Below, one piece after another: positions 1 to 10,377 of a DNA stretch of 64,000 bases (within the stretch, counting starts at the first letter, position 1; each line of letters opens with the position of its first letter). Both the position numbers and the translations under genes were made by a program. This stretch comes from Streptomyces sp. DHE7-1 (GTDB taxonomy: Bacteria > Actinomycetota > Actinomycetes > Streptomycetales > Streptomycetaceae), in NCBI GenBank assembly GCA_016432725.1, contig JACJDG010000001.1:1-64000 (forward strand), in the 5' to 3' direction. The notes beneath the pieces were generated by a model. The model saw only the letters and a list, made by a program, of their open reading frames with translations. It did not search any database and was not told the DNA's origin.

Positions 1-520
1 ACTCACGCTCCCCATCCGCAACAGGGGCAAGTTTTCCCTTGTCAGTCGCGCCCACCGGCCGGGCAAGCTCTCCTACGGTCGCCTCAAGAGAATCCATCAT
101 GGGCTGCAGATAGGAGTGTTCCAGTCCGTATGGGACGAGCCTGCCGGCCGCTTCGACGAATGCGCGTACGTCGTGCTCGGCCGCGGAGAGCAGGGCTTTA
201 CCCTCCGGGGACGTCAGTCTGATGAAGACCCGAGCTTGTTGCCGTGGTTCTTTCTCCGGCCAGACAATCACGTCGCCCAGCCCGGCCTCCTTCTGCAGTC
301 CGTCCTTAAGTAGGTCTCTGAGAAGGTCCAGACGGTTTCGTCATGGGTTCCCACTCGGAACCGTGCTTCGACGGCGTAGGGGTCAGAGACGCGGTACGTG
401 AGACGCGTACCAAGGGGTTGCGTGAGTGCCTCGTGTTCCTCCGGATGGATCCGCATTGGCACGACAGCATGTTGGGTGCGAACGCCGTCGACGGTGGTGG
501 TCCACTGCCGTGCTCTGCGC
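1..520 (-). CDS. SsgA/SsgB-family sporulation cell-division protein, 3' end outside window
   Basis: SsgA-like proteins are actinomycete-specific and control septum placement and peptidoglycan remodelling during sporulation. On the minus strand the family hallmark DPYAV followed by VWTFSETYL is readable, then (after a one-base frame change near 305) the core GDVIVWP and a helical C-terminus containing SPEGKALL and FVEAAGRLVP. This is the usual SsgA order of a beta-strand core and a C-terminal helix. The frame continues to base 1, so the stop lies outside the window. The start is uncertain: ATG at 456 would be short by about 20 residues against SsgB, and the homologous frame is open back to about 520. 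Family assignment is from motif recognition. Confidence 0.75.
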
Positions 521-934
521 CGTTTCCGTGCAAGCACAGTTGGCGTGGCGGTTCGAACCGCTGGAGGCTTCGTCGGCACAACGCAGTCACGCAAAGGTAA
601 CGGCGCCGCGATGTCAGCCGACATGTGGAGTCCGCTTGCAGTTCTCGTATACGCCGAAGGGCAAGGCGCGCTACGTGCAAGGGCGGTGGCGCAATTCTGC
701 GAACGAGCAGGTCCGTGACAGATCACCCATTGCATCCCTCCGTGAGAGAAGGACAGGTTGGAGGTACGCCTGAAGATTGATCCGGGATTGCCCTGCCAAT
801 GCATACCGAAGCAGTTCTCCGCTGGTGGACCACAGTCCTGCACCCAGTCCGCACGAACCGGGCGTGAACTGCCACTCCTCTAGGATTTCTGCATTTGGTG
901 CAGTCCATCGCCGGTGCGGGAATGTGCCTCGTCG
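521..934. other. No gene recognised
   Basis: Open frames here are short, overlap on both strands and lack any recognisable domain or Shine-Dalgarno sequence. The stretch separates the ssgA-like gene from the hypothetical gene that ends at 935. Confidence 0.4.
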
Positions 935-1517
935 TTAGCGGATCGCGCAGAAGATACGGCGGCAGTGATGTGCGCAGGAATCCGCGGATGCAGTGGGCCC
1001 GTAGGTCCTCGGCTTCCCATCGGCCATGCTCTGCCGTCGCCCGTGCTCCGTTAGGACCAGATAACTACTGGACCGCGATCGGTGGAACTCCCGCATGGCG
1101 GCGGCCAACGAGTGCTCGCCGCCATCGCTGTACAGATGCGGGCGGGCCGCACGGCGAGGCATGAAGCCCGGAGGCGTGAGCGACCTGATCATGTCCTCGT
1201 ACTGGGATTGCGGGACCACCAGCACCAGGTTGGTCCCGCGCACGTCGAGTAGGTCGCGGGTGGTGACGGTTCTTTCCGTGGGGACGGTGCCGGGACGGTC
1301 TTGCTCACTCGCCTGCGCTGTCTTGGGCTCGGAGCACGTGTCGGTCGAGTCTGCTGCTGGTCGACAGCTTGTGCCATCCGGCACCGGCTCGCCGGAGGAT
1401 CGGCTCGGTCTCCGCCAGGACGTGCGGTGCACCGAGACTGGATGCATCGAGTAGCGCGTCGAAGTCGTCCGTTGTCACGGCGAGGTGATCCATGGGTTCG
1501 TCCTTCCGGACGGTCAT
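935..1517 (-). CDS. Hypothetical protein coupled to a sigma-like gene
   Basis: I do not recognise this protein. It starts at ATG 1517 (MTVRKDEPMDHLAV) and continues after a frame change near 1310-1340 into a second half containing NLVLVVPQSQYEDMIRSL and a basic, Ser/Arg-rich tail that stops at 935. Repaired length is about 194 residues. It lies directly behind the sigma-like gene on the same strand, and the likely sigma stop overlaps its ATG, so the two probably form one operon. No signal peptide, membrane helix or metal motif is visible. Confidence 0.45.
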
Positions 1518-2354
1518 CGTGCTCCCCTTCCCAGGGCCGGGCGTGTCGGCGAGGTCGGCGAGGATGCGGGCCCGGAGTCGGCCGATACGGCCTTCCAGAG
1601 CCTTCTCCGTCAGCCCTACCTCCGCGGCGGCTTGCTGCTGGTGTAACCCTGGGCGCGCAGGGCCAGTCCCTTGCGGACCTTGGTATCAGTGATGTACGGG
1701 AGGATGCGCTTGATTTCTTCGTGGGTGGCTGCGGCGTAGAAGGGGTCGGTGGCGCGCTGGTCAGGGATTTCCCGCGCTGCCTCTCATTGTCGGCTGTGGG
1801 GAGATCCAGCTCAGCCTGCCCCATCTGCCGGGCTCGGAACCAACGGGTGTAGACGGTGCGGAAGGAGCGGATGGAGGCACCGACGAAGTAGGTGCTCAAG
1901 CTGGCTCCGCCGCTGGGCGCCCACTTGCCGCGGACAAGGCCGTGCTCGTGGAAGAGGTCCAGGCCGGCGATCACGGTGTCGGTGGCAACTTCGGCGCGGT
2001 CGTCCGCGTTCCAGTCAGGCGTGGTCATCCGAGCAGGCACAGGGCGGCCGGCCTGCCGTGCGTGCTCAAAGATTTCGCCGCTCGCGTTCCACTTACTGAC
2101 GGTGCGCCAGCCGTAGTTCATCAGGCGGCCGTCACCTTTTGGTATCGGGGCCCCTGGAAGTCGTCCGCGCGCAGGATGTCGACGATACGAGCGTCGGCCT
2201 GCAGCCGTGCCGCATGCGTGACGCCGTTCTCCGAGGTGGGACCGGCAAGGGTGTGCTCCAGGCTCAGCAACTCCTCGGAGCTGAGCTCCGTAAGCTCCAG
2301 GTCCTCCTGCAGCAGTGCTTGGGGAGCACGCCCCTGGCACGTCTCATCCGGCAC
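1515..2354 (-). CDS. Sigma-70-like / HTH regulatory protein (frameshifted in this sequence)
   Basis: The conceptual protein begins MPDETCQG at 2354, has an acidic N-terminus, a central segment GASLSTYFVGASIRSFR that resembles the region-2-like helix of small actinomycete sigma factors, and a C-terminal HTH-like segment AAAEVGLTEKALEGRIGRLR. Frames change near 2120, 1770, 1640 and 1530; each change sits at a short A, G or C run and is repaired by adding bases. A paralogue lies at 8024-8850, where STYFVG corresponds to TSYFIG. The pair suggests a mobile or duplicated regulatory module. Promoter specificity cannot be deduced. Confidence 0.5.
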
Positions 2355-2575
2355 ACTCGCTCCCTTGCGTCCCTGCCGCCCATATGGGCCCCTTTCCAGC
2401 CTGACGCGGATGTCATAGGCATCACCGGCCGCTCTCCCCTCGCCCCCACCAGAAGAATTTATGTGACTCAGGCCACATGTGATCGGGCGAGGGGACAGGT
2501 ACCGCCGTCCGCTAAAGCATCCACACCAGCCACCCGGCAGCGGGTGAAATCAGCATCATGGAAACGGAGTTCACA

Positions 2576-2770
2576 GTGAGTCAGCACACCAGAGGCAACC
2601 AACCACTGCTCGGCCTGCGCAGCGCGATGGTGCTGCTGCTCGGCGTCCTCACCGGTGTCGGAGCAGGCGTCCTCACCTACCTGTCCGAGCACTCCCTGCC
2701 CGCCACGGCACTCGCCGCCGGCGCCGGCTTCGGTGCGGGCGTGCTGTTCTTCCAGGCCATCATCGGCTGA
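2576..2770 (+). CDS. Small two-helix membrane protein
   Basis: This 64-residue protein has two hydrophobic segments (about residues 14-34 and 42-62), rich in Gly and Ala and separated by a short polar turn containing SEHS. I chose GTG 2576 because GGAG lies six bases upstream; ATG 2558 in the same frame has no good ribosome-binding site. It is divergent from the sigma-like gene at 1515-2354, and a strong terminator follows its stop. The second sigma-like gene (8024) is also paired with a two-helix membrane protein, so the partnership may be functional. The family is not recognised. Confidence 0.55.
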   Translation: MSQHTRGNQPLLGLRSAMVLLLGVLTGVGAGVLTYLSEHSLPATALAAGAGFGAGVLFFQAIIG

Positions 2771-2787
2771 ACACCCCCACAGGCCCC

Positions 2788-2837
2788 GGGGGTCTTGGGG
2801 CAGCAACCATCACCATGGTTGCTGCCCCAAGACCCCC
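2788..2837. terminator. Long perfect hairpin, bidirectional-type terminator
   Basis: A perfect 23-bp inverted repeat (2788-2810 and 2815-2837) encloses the four-base loop CACC, 17 bases after the stop of the small membrane protein. There is no downstream T-run, as is usual for Streptomyces terminators. It also marks the edge of the transposition gene block to its right. Confidence 0.8.
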
Positions 2838-2857
2838 CGTTGCATTTACCGCACGCC

Positions 2858-3160
2858 TCAAGCCGACTCGTGCCGGGCCGACCTGCCTCGGGTCCAGCGG
2901 GGCTCCACCCCAGAGTGCGACGCGCTCTTTCCTCTCGCTCCTGCGAGTGCCGGCGAGGCTGGTTCCCACGGCATGCCCAGAGCGGCGAGAAGGTCGTGGG
3001 CGAGGCCGGTCTCACTGGTGGTGCCCGGGCCGGGGTGCAGCTGAACGGTGGATGGTGGGCGGTAAGGCGGTGAGCGCATGGACCGCGTCGTCGCCTGGGT
3101 CGAGGACCACAGTGACGGACGGCGGTAGCACGGCAAGCGGCAGTGCTGGGGATCAGCCAA
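2858..3160 (-). pseudogene. N-terminal fragment of a gene downstream of tniB
   Basis: Directly behind tniB on the same strand, one frame reads SVTVVLDPGDDAVHALTALP and, after a one-base change near 3055, continues TSETGLAHDLLAALGMPWEP. The composition is that of a real Streptomyces protein, but I cannot name the family. The reading ends at 2858 just before the terminator hairpin, about 95 residues in, so the gene is probably truncated at the edge of the transposition block. A TTA codon is present in the first part. Confidence 0.35.
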
Positions 3161-3892
3161 GGCGGCTGAAGGCCCAGCGCAGCAGTTCCTGGTCCACGCG
3201 GGGGCGGCCGGTGCGTGCCAGTGCGGTGCGGGTGTGGGCGGTCAGCTGGGCCCAGGCGCGGAAGTTGCCGTGCGTGGCGTGGCTGTCGGCGAACGTGATG
3301 TCGTCGGGGTCGGCGTCAGCCCAGACCGGGTGGAACAGCGGGATGACCTCGCGGACCTCGTCAGGGTGAGGCGGGTGAACTGCTGCCAGATGAAGATGCG
3401 CGAGGAGAGCATCGGTTCGCGGCGCAGCACGGTGTGGCAGCCCGCGCCACCGACGAAGATGATCGCGAGCTGGGTGGAGGGTTCGTCCCAGAGGTAGCGG
3501 AAGTATTCGAACGCCTCCCCGTTGAGCCACTGGGCCTCATCCACCAGGAAGGTGCGGGGGCGCTCAGCCAGGCCGTCTTCAGCAGGCGGTCGAACTCGCT
3601 GGGATGGCGCGGTGGTTCGCCGGCCAGATCGAGGGCGGTGAACAGTTCGTAGCGCACCGCGCGGGCGGTGGGCCGGGCCGGAAGGTGATCTTGCGGACGT
3701 CCTCGCCGGGTTCGAGTGCGCGCAGGCAGGTGTTGACGGCGAGGGTCTTGCCGAAGCCGGCGCCGCCGTGGATGCACATCATGGCGCGGGCGGCGACGGT
3801 GTCGGTGATGTTCTCCCGTGCCGTCAGCAGCGCGCGGTGGTGACGACGGAGGCGTCGGGCAGGTCGACGTACTGGTAGGTGGCCGCGGTCAC
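3153..3892 (-). CDS. tniB: TniB-like AAA+ ATPase of a Tn5053/Mu-type transposon
   Basis: TniB/MuB/TnsC-type ATPases choose target DNA and stimulate the partner DDE integrase. Reading through four one-base frame changes gives 247 residues. They contain a Walker A motif CIHGGAGFGKT (about residue 40), a Walker B region DEAQWLN, a sensor segment IIFVGGAG, and a C-terminal lid ending LLRWAFSRLG. The GTG start at 3892 overlaps the tniA stop as GTGA, so translation is coupled. All four frame changes are in the same direction and fall in G/C runs, so I treat the gene as probably intact. A truncated second copy of its 3' end lies at 9842-9980. Confidence 0.7.
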
Positions 3893-5709
3893 GAGGCGTC
3901 TCCTGCAGGTCGGGAGTCGGACTCCGGCGCAACGTCCACCGACGGGTCGGCTGGAGTGGAGGCGGGCGGGGGCGGCGCTGTGCCAGCAGCGAGGGCGGGC
4001 GGGGTACGCCAGTGCGCCGGAGGCGGGGCGGGCGGGATCAGGTCAGGCAGTGCCAGTCGTACGACGTCGGTGTAGTCGACGGCGGCGAGTTCACGCTCGG
4101 CCTGGGCGGCCGTGACGGCTCCAGCCGCTGGGCGGGCTCCGCGCTGGTGGTGGGGGCGAATCGCTGGCGCCGCAGGCGCTCGGCGGCCTTCGCGTCGGAG
4201 CGCAGGCGCCGAGCGCGCTCCGCACGTGCCTCGCGCAGGGCCTGCAGTTGCTCGGGGGTGGCCGCGTCCGCGAGGTGCGCCGGGCCGAGGTGGCGGCCAC
4301 GGGCGTCGCAGACCTCGATCTCGTGATCGTGGTGCGGCATATAGCGCACGCGGACCTGGCGGCCGGCCTGACCGGTCATCCACGCGGCGACGTAGGTGCG
4401 GCCGCGCCAGCTCACGCCGTGGCGGGTCAGCTTCCGGGACCGGCCGTCGTCCTCGAGGGTGAAGGCCCACAGATCGGCGGCGGGAATGTCGGTGACAGGG
4501 GTCGGATCGGCCTGCCACGCCTGAAGCGGCGTACGGCCCGACAGGGCTTTCGGACGGTGCGTGGTGTTCCACCAGTTCGTCCACGCCAGGACCTCTGCGG
4601 TGAAGTCCTTGAACGACAGGGCGGACGCCGCCCCTGCGGTACGTTGGCGCCGCTCCGAGCGGGGCCCGGTGGGCCCGGCGGTGTAGCCGGGCAGGGCGGC
4701 GAACAGCATCCGGTCCGCGGCCCGGTTGAGGCTTTCCACCGTGCCCTTCAGATGCGGGCTGTAGGCGGGCAGGTCTTTGACCGTCACGCCCATCGCGCCG
4801 AGTGCGGTGGTGACGGTGGCCGACAGGAAGTCCTTGCCCCGGTCCATCCTCACCAGCTCCGGCACTCCCCCGGCCGGGCCGTAGGGCTCGTCCCGCACCA
4901 CTGCGGCGCGCAAGGCTGCCAGTACCGACGCGCGGGAGGGATGGCCCGGGTGACAGCGGTACCGGTGATGACCTTGGTGGCAGTGTCGATGAACCAGGTG
5001 ATCCACGGGCGCACCAGATCGCCGTCGGCGTCGACCAGCAGCGGGCCTGGACGTGGTCGGTCTCCCAGGCGTAGTTGCGCCATGACGGTGGCCGCTTGCC
5101 GAACACGTCATGGGCGCGTGCTGCCTCCGGTCCGATGGCGAGACCGGCGCGCTCCCCGCCGTCAGGTCGCGGCGCAGCGCGCGCAGGAACGTCGACAGGG
5201 ACGGGACCGAATCCAGCAGCGGCACCTGCGACAGGGCTGCCCGCCCGGAACAGCCACCGGGTCCGGCGGGAGGGGCACGGTAGCGCCGGTCGTTTGCGCT
5301 GGTGGCCCCCCGGCCTCCGCTGCGGCGCGCTCTATGAGCTGGCGGTGCACTGCGGAGGCGTTGCCGTGCCAGTACGCCAGCAGCACCCGGATCTCCGCGG
5401 TGATCTCGAACCGGCCGGTGCGGCGGGCTCCGGGGTGCGCAGCCGCCGCCGGGCTCTGGGATGCCTCGGCCAGCCACCGCCACACCGTGCGCTCCGATAC
5501 CCCCAGACACTCCCCCGCCAGCCGCACGTGCTGCCGCGAAAGACCGCCCCGGGCCCGCAGCGCCAGCAGACGACGCACCGCAGGCGCCCGCAGCGCAACC
5601 AGCGACTGCTTTCCAAGCACACCGGCCGGATCCCCCGGCGGTGGCAGCCGCTGCCCTCCCCGTCAAGGCCACGGCCCTCGTTGATGTCCTGCGCTCTGCT
5701 GTCCGTCAT
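3889..5709 (-). CDS. tniA: TniA-like DDE integrase/transposase (Mu-C type)
   Basis: This is the catalytic recombinase partner of tniB. The repaired protein is about 608 residues. It has an N-terminal HTH (SERTVWRWLAEA, about residue 55), then a DDE core with first Asp in WETDH, second Asp in VRMDRGKDF and Glu in HLKGTVESLNR, then a Mu-C-like beta-barrel (RVRYMPHHDHEIEV) and a Pro/Ala-rich tail that would contact TniB. The start is ATG 5709. Six one-base frame changes, all of the deletion type, are needed. Part of its 3' end is duplicated at about 9990-10300. It follows a second ATPase gene by 87 bp on the same strand. Confidence 0.7.
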
Positions 5710-5796
5710 CGCGCCGTTTCTTCTCCTCGCCGAACGGAGTGAGGCTCTCTGCCGTCGGAACCGGTGTGCGCCGGGCACGTGAGAGGGGCCGGGCCG

Positions 5797-6539
5797 TCAC
5801 GAGTACGGGCCAAGCCGGGCGCATGCCCGGTCGATCGCGTCTCGCTCCACTCCCGCACCGGGGTCGCGGCCCCGGGCGGCGCAGACATGCGAGGTGATCT
5901 TCGCCCAGGTACGGAAGTTGCCGCGGGCGGTCTGCTCATCCACCCGCACCAGGTCGGCCGGATCAGCGTCCTCCACACCGGGTGGAACAGACCCAACGTC
6001 CGCGGCACATCCTCCGTGTCGAGGCGGCTGACCTGGTGCCAGGTCAGGACGCGGGAACGCATCGCCGCTGCCCGGGCCAGTGCCCGCTCGCTGCCCGCCC
6101 CGCACAGCACCAGGGCAGCCGTGCAACCGGCGAGTCCCACAGCTGCCGCAAGTAGTCCAGCACCGGCGGCGACAAGCGCTGCGCGTCGTCGAGGAACAGC
6201 ACACCCGGCTCGGTCAGCGCCTCCGCCAGTGCTTGGTCGGCCGGTCCGGCACGGTGGGTCAGGGACCCCGACGGCAGCCCCAGTGCCTCGCACAACGCGG
6301 CCCGCACCTGCGGCAACCCGGGCCTGACCCCACCACCGCGCGCCACACCGGCACCCGGCCGGGCAGCAGATGCAGAGCCTGCTCGACCGCGACCGTCTTT
6401 CCCAGCCCCGTGTCCCCGTACACGCAGCCGATCCCCGCGCGGCGACCGTGTGCCCCACCGCCTCCACCACGGCGGCCACCTGCCGCGTGGACACCAGCCG
6501 CGCCCCCGGCGCGTACAGGCGCACCCCACCGGACACCCG
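5797..6539 (-). CDS. Second AAA+ ATPase of the transposition block
   Basis: A TniB-class ATPase distinct from the gene at 3153. Walker A reads YGDTGLGKT, Walker B reads GVLFLDDAQRL and the C-terminus ARGNFRTWAKI mirrors HGNFRAWAQL of TniB. Frame changes occur near 6380, 6200 and 5990. The apparent start is the GTG before SGGVRLYAPGARLV near 6537, but the frame is open upstream into the integrase-type HTH segment at 6556-7150. The two may therefore be one HTH-AAA+ protein. It lies upstream of tniA in the same orientation. Confidence 0.6.
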
Positions 6540-6555
6540 GGACGCGCAGCAGTCT

Positions 6556-7150
6556 TCAACGCGCCGGCCCGTTCCTCACCACCCGTACCGGGTGGCATGG
6601 CGTCCGGGCCGTCCACGACCGGCGGACCGTCCGCACCTTCTGCGAAACCGAGTTCGGCCAGTGCCCGGTCATACCGGCTCGGCTCCACCCGGCCCGACGC
6701 CGGGCGGGCGATCTGAAGCGCCCGGCCGCCCTCAGTTCGTCCTTGATCGCGCGGTGCAGCGTCGCCAACGACGGCACAAACTCCGCTCCCCAGTGGTCCA
6801 GCACTCCCTCGTCCTGCGCCCGGACCATCCTGCGGCGCAGCTCGGCGACGTTCCCGCCCACCTGGGTGAGTACCTCCCACAAGGCGTCGCCCACCGTGAA
6901 CCCGCCCTGCCGCGGCCGGGCCTCCACCGCCCCTCGCGTCCCTCGGCCAGCCACCGCCATACCGTCCGCTCCGTCACCCCGCCAGCCCGGCCGCGATCCG
7001 CACGTGCAACGACGACAGGCCACCCTCACCCCGGTCCACCGCCAGCAGCCGCCGTACCACCACACCCCGCGCCAACGGCACACCCCCGGCCGGCACAGCC
7101 CCAGCCGACCCCGCCCCGGGCTCACCCGCCGAACCCGCTTGAACCGTCAT
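6556..7150 (-). CDS. Integrase-type N-terminal HTH domain without a DDE core
   Basis: ATG 7150 opens a protein whose HTH (TERTVWRWLAEG) and following helix (VPSLATLHRAIKDEL) align with the N-terminal domain of tniA (SERTVWRWLAEA and VPSLSTFLRALRRDL). Where tniA continues into WETDH and the catalytic core, this protein changes to SRYDRALAELGFAEG and then runs into the ATPase at 5797-6539. No DDE residues are present. It is either an internally deleted tniA or the DNA-binding part of an HTH-AAA+ fusion. Frame changes near 6980, 6900 and 6710 prevent a firm choice. Confidence 0.5.
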
Positions 7151-7356
7151 ACGGGCCAGCCCACCCGACCCCGCCGACCCCTCACATAGGAACAGCGAAA
7201 CCCATGACAGCCAGCAACCAACCTGCTAGCCACACCGCAACAGCCGCTTGGTCACCCCATGACAGCAGCCACAACCCCGCCCACACCCGCTACCAGGACA
7301 TCCACTCCGCGATTCCGCTGACGCCCACCCGCTGCCACCCCAACGCCCAATCACAC

Positions 7357-7500
7357 TGAACGCGCCGGACGGCAGCTCCTGGTCGGCATATGCAGCGGGG
7401 AGGAAGCCGTGCTGGCGCGGGCGTTGCCGTCCTGGACGGAAGAGGATGCCAAGCTACCCGCCGAGGCTGGTGAATCGGTGGGGCTGTGGCGTATCGCCGA
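7357..7500 (+). pseudogene. Fragment of tniQ, duplicate of 13641-13785
   Basis: About 140 bases closely match the tniQ gene at 13641-13785 in the same orientation. Both encode GRQLLVGI, then EEAVLARALPSW and VGLWRIA. Here the match stops abruptly after WRIA, and unrelated sequence follows. It carries no start or zinc motif and cannot encode a functional protein. It records a second copy of the transposon that has been largely lost. Confidence 0.7.
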
Positions 7501-7836
7501 GTCTTTACGCGCTCGGACTACCTACAACCCGCCCGGGCCGCGCCCCACACACAACACGTAAGCCCAGCTTACAAGCCATGCCTCGCCACTGTCTGCGGTC
7601 CGGCGAGCGGCACCAGGGGTGAACTCCCGTCGATCCTCCGGCGACTGGTCCGCGGCGTGCTCGTGACCGTTTGAGCAGCGGTTCTGCAGGGCCGGGCTGT
7701 CCTCGAAGCCTTTGGCATGCGCTGGTAGCTGCCGGGCCGGGTCGTCCGCAGGCCCGGTTCCCGCAGCATGAACCTCGGTGTGCTTCCGGTGCATTGCTGC
7801 TGCTCAGTGCGGCATTGCACCATTCGGCAGAAACAT

Positions 7837-7868
7837 TTGAGCCCGCACCAATTCCCGTGCGGGCTCAA
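7837..7868. terminator. Hairpin with T-run
   Basis: A perfect 12-bp stem (7837-7848 with 7857-7868) around an eight-base loop CAATTCCC is followed by CTTTTT. This is a conventional intrinsic terminator for plus-strand transcription. It lies 155 bp before the sigma-like gene and insulates it from upstream transcription. Confidence 0.7.
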
Positions 7869-8023
7869 CTTTTTCGCCTCGTCAGAAAGTTTTTTGCTCG
7901 CTCGTGTGACGTTCGCACTTTCAGCCCGCATAGAAGCCAACGAGCGCGTACAACCAGATCTCTGTTCCTCGCGCGCGAGTTGAAACTGACGGCTCGGAGG
8001 GCAGCTCAAGACGGGAGGGTTAC

Positions 8024-8850
8024 ATGACAAACGAGATGTCAGCCGCTGAGGTCCTGGACGACATCCTTCCGGAACCGCGTACGGCGCGCATCGCGCGTGA
8101 CGTCGCGGTGGTGGAAGGGCTGGCCGCACACGGCTTCGAGGGCCCGGTCTACAAGACGTTCGAGGACCGGCTGTGTCGTGAGGCCTGGCCGGCGCTGCGG
8201 GGCATGCTGCGCACGGGCCTGCTCATCCAGCTGTCCGTGAAGTGGTTCACCGACCGCCAGATCGTCTTCTTCGTGCCCCCTGACCACAAGGACCTGCTGC
8301 GCACCAGCGGCCTGGAGCGGGACGAGCTGCTCGTCGACATCGTGCTGCCGGCGCTGCGGAAGTTCCGCCTCAAGGCGCTGATGGGCGGCGGCTGGAACCC
8401 CGAGTATCGGGGCCGAAGGGTCCCGGATGCCTGACGTCGTACTTCATCGGGCTGTGCATCCTGGAGTTCCGTCGCGCCTACCTGAAGTGGGCCAAGCAGC
8501 GGGCGCGGCTGGCGGAGCAGGAGGCCGTCCTGCTGGACCCGGAGGCGTTCTTCCGTCTGCGTCCCGCGCTGCCGCACCTCGCGGAGCCCGAGGTCGTGCT
8601 GTTCACGGGGCCGTTCATGGAGTTGCTCGATACTCAGCCGGCCGAGACGCAGGCCGTGGTGCGCCTGACGTTCGAGGGCTACGTGGACAGCGAGATCGCC
8701 GAGAAGCTCAGGTCGACGGTCGGCGCCGTGCGCAACCGCCGGTCACGCTTCCGCACGGTCCTCTATGAGGCGGCCCGCGAGCGCCGGATCTGGATCCCGG
8801 CGCCGCTGCACGTCGACGGCGATCGCACGAGCCAGCGGAGTGCCGCGTGA
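8024..8850 (+). CDS. Sigma-70-like / HTH regulatory protein
   Basis: Repaired length is 275 residues after one frame change near 8415 in a G-rich run. The N-terminal half contains HGFEGPVYKTFEDRL, the middle LTSYFIGLCILEFRRAYLKW resembles a sigma region-2 helix, and the C-terminus TQAVVRLTFEGYVDSEIAEK followed by VGAVRNRRSRFR is a good region-4/LuxR-like HTH. The start is ATG 8024, preceded by GGGAGG about six bases upstream. It is paralogous to 1515-2354. Its stop overlaps the next gene (GTGA). It probably regulates a few local promoters or acts with the membrane protein as a signalling pair. Confidence 0.55.
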
Positions 8851-9053
8851 CCACGCATGACGTGTTGTTCCTGATGCTCACCGTGCTGGTCCTGGTACTG
8901 GCCTCGGTTCTCGTAAGCATCATCGGCTTCGGCCTGGCCCGGTGGACCGGCGCTGCGGTGCCCGACGCCGTCAGCCGTGCTGCCCTCGCCTTCGCGGGCA
9001 CGCTGACGATCGGCGTGGCCCTCCTCGGCGTGCTGATCACTGCGGTCAAGTAG
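8847..9053 (+). CDS. Small two-helix membrane protein coupled to the sigma-like gene
   Basis: This 68-residue protein is almost wholly hydrophobic, with one helix at residues 6-30 and a second at about 42-65 separated by ARWTGAAVPDAVSR. GTG 8847 overlaps the stop of the sigma-like gene by four bases, which implies coupled translation. Size and topology match the protein at 2576-2770, although sequence similarity is weak by eye. It could be a membrane anchor or anti-sigma partner, but no cytoplasmic anti-sigma domain is visible. Confidence 0.6.
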   Translation: MTTHDVLFLMLTVLVLVLASVLVSIIGFGLARWTGAAVPDAVSRAALAFAGTLTIGVALLGVLITAVK

Positions 9054-9378
9054 CGCAACAAGCTCCACGGCCGAGCGTCACGGACGCCCGGCATTACGAC
9101 ATACCCCATACGCCGGCGGAGGCCCAGGCTCTGGCCCGGGCCTCCGCGGGTTGCGCGGCTTGGGCGGTGGCGGTGTAACACACGGCCCATCTGCTGCTGT
9201 CGGGCATTCGACTCGCTCGACTCAGGGTGCGACGGCGGTCCGCTCCCCGTTTACAGCGGGCCTGCGCCACTAGCGACCGTGCTCGGCACAGTCCCGTCAA
9301 TCACGCCGCACCGCCATCCCTCCTGCTGCCCGCCCCTGCTTGCCCACGCTCACCGCCTCGCCTCCTGGAGCCAGCCCA

Positions 9379-9745
9379 TGACGACGCCCCGCGTCCACGA
9401 CGTTCTCACCATCGCCGCTGCCAGCCTGACAGCGCTGAGCAAGGCCCCTCTCTGGCTCGCGCTCACCATCGCGCTCCCCCGGTGCTGATCGCCCTGGCAC
9501 GGATCTTCAACGAGGTACTTGCCGGGATCTCCCGCTACCGCACGGCTTCGATGAGATGCAGGCAGGAAGACAGACTCCTGAGCGGGGCCACCGACATCGG
9601 CACCGCGCTTGCCTACCTCGAGCGAGTACAGGCTTCGCCCCTTGCCCCGTCTGCAGTGGGCGAACCGATATCGACGCCCACGAACGTGGCCGACCCCCAC
9701 CCGCTACACCGCCATGACCCCCACAGCCGAATCCGGGGCGAGTGA
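9379..9745 (+). CDS. Small hypothetical membrane-associated protein
   Basis: ATG 9379 has GGAG seven bases upstream. The product begins MTTPRVHDVLTIAAASL, then a hydrophobic stretch LWLALTIALP. After a one-base repair in a CCCCC run near 9479 it continues VLIALARIFNEVLAGISRYR and a polar tail to the stop at 9745, about 122 residues in all. Without the repair it would stop at 37 residues. I do not recognise the family. Confidence 0.4.
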
Positions 9746-9841
9746 GAGTGCCGCGGACGGACGACCATCGTCCTCAACGACCGTCCCCCGACCGCCGACT
9801 CCTCGTCTTTCTCCGCGCCCCTCACAGGCAGTCGTTCCTAT

Positions 9842-10300
9842 GCTGAGGCGCCCAGGCGACTGAAGGCCCAGCGCAGCATCTCCTGGTCGACGCGGGTGCG
9901 GCCGGTGCGGGCAAGTGCGGTGCAGGTGTGGGCGGTCAGTCTCGCCCAGGCGCGGAAGTTGCCGTGCGCGGCGCGGCTGTGGGCGAAGGTGCGTCGGTGT
10001 AGTCGGCGGCGGCGAGTTCACGCTCGGCTTGGGCGGCCGTGACGGCTCCCAGCCGCTGGGCGGGCTCCGCGCTGGTGGTGGGGGCCAATCGCTGGCGCCG
10101 CAGGCGCTCGGCGGCCTTCGCGTCGGCGCGCGGACGTCGGCGCGCTCCGCACGTGCCTCGCGTAGTGCCTGCAACTGCTCGGGGTGGCCGCGTCCGCGAG
10201 GTGCGCCGGGCCGAGGTGGCGGCCACGGGCGTCGCAGACCTCGATCTCGTGGTCGTGGTGCGGCATGTAGCGCACGCGGACCTCGCGGCCGGCCTGGCCA
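9842..10300 (-). pseudogene. Deleted copy of tniA-tniB 3' ends
   Basis: The sequence closely matches two separate parts of the main transposition block: bases 9842-9985 match the tniB 3' end (3155-3290), and 9990-10298 match the tniA C-terminal region (4068-4375, including RYMPHHDHEIEV). Everything between them in the intact block is missing, so the tniA tail is joined directly to the tniB tail. Identity breaks sharply at about 10298, 78 bp from tpg. Confidence 0.75.
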
Positions 10301-10377
10301 GTTCATCGAGTTCCGCGCTGCCGACCGGCTCTGACGACAGCGTGATGCTGTCGACGGGGCTCGCGGATGTTCGAGAT

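Noticed and set aside
4248..5684. 478-codon plus-strand frame antisense to tniA
   Set aside because: The minus strand carries the complete DDE core here; the plus frame is low-complexity.
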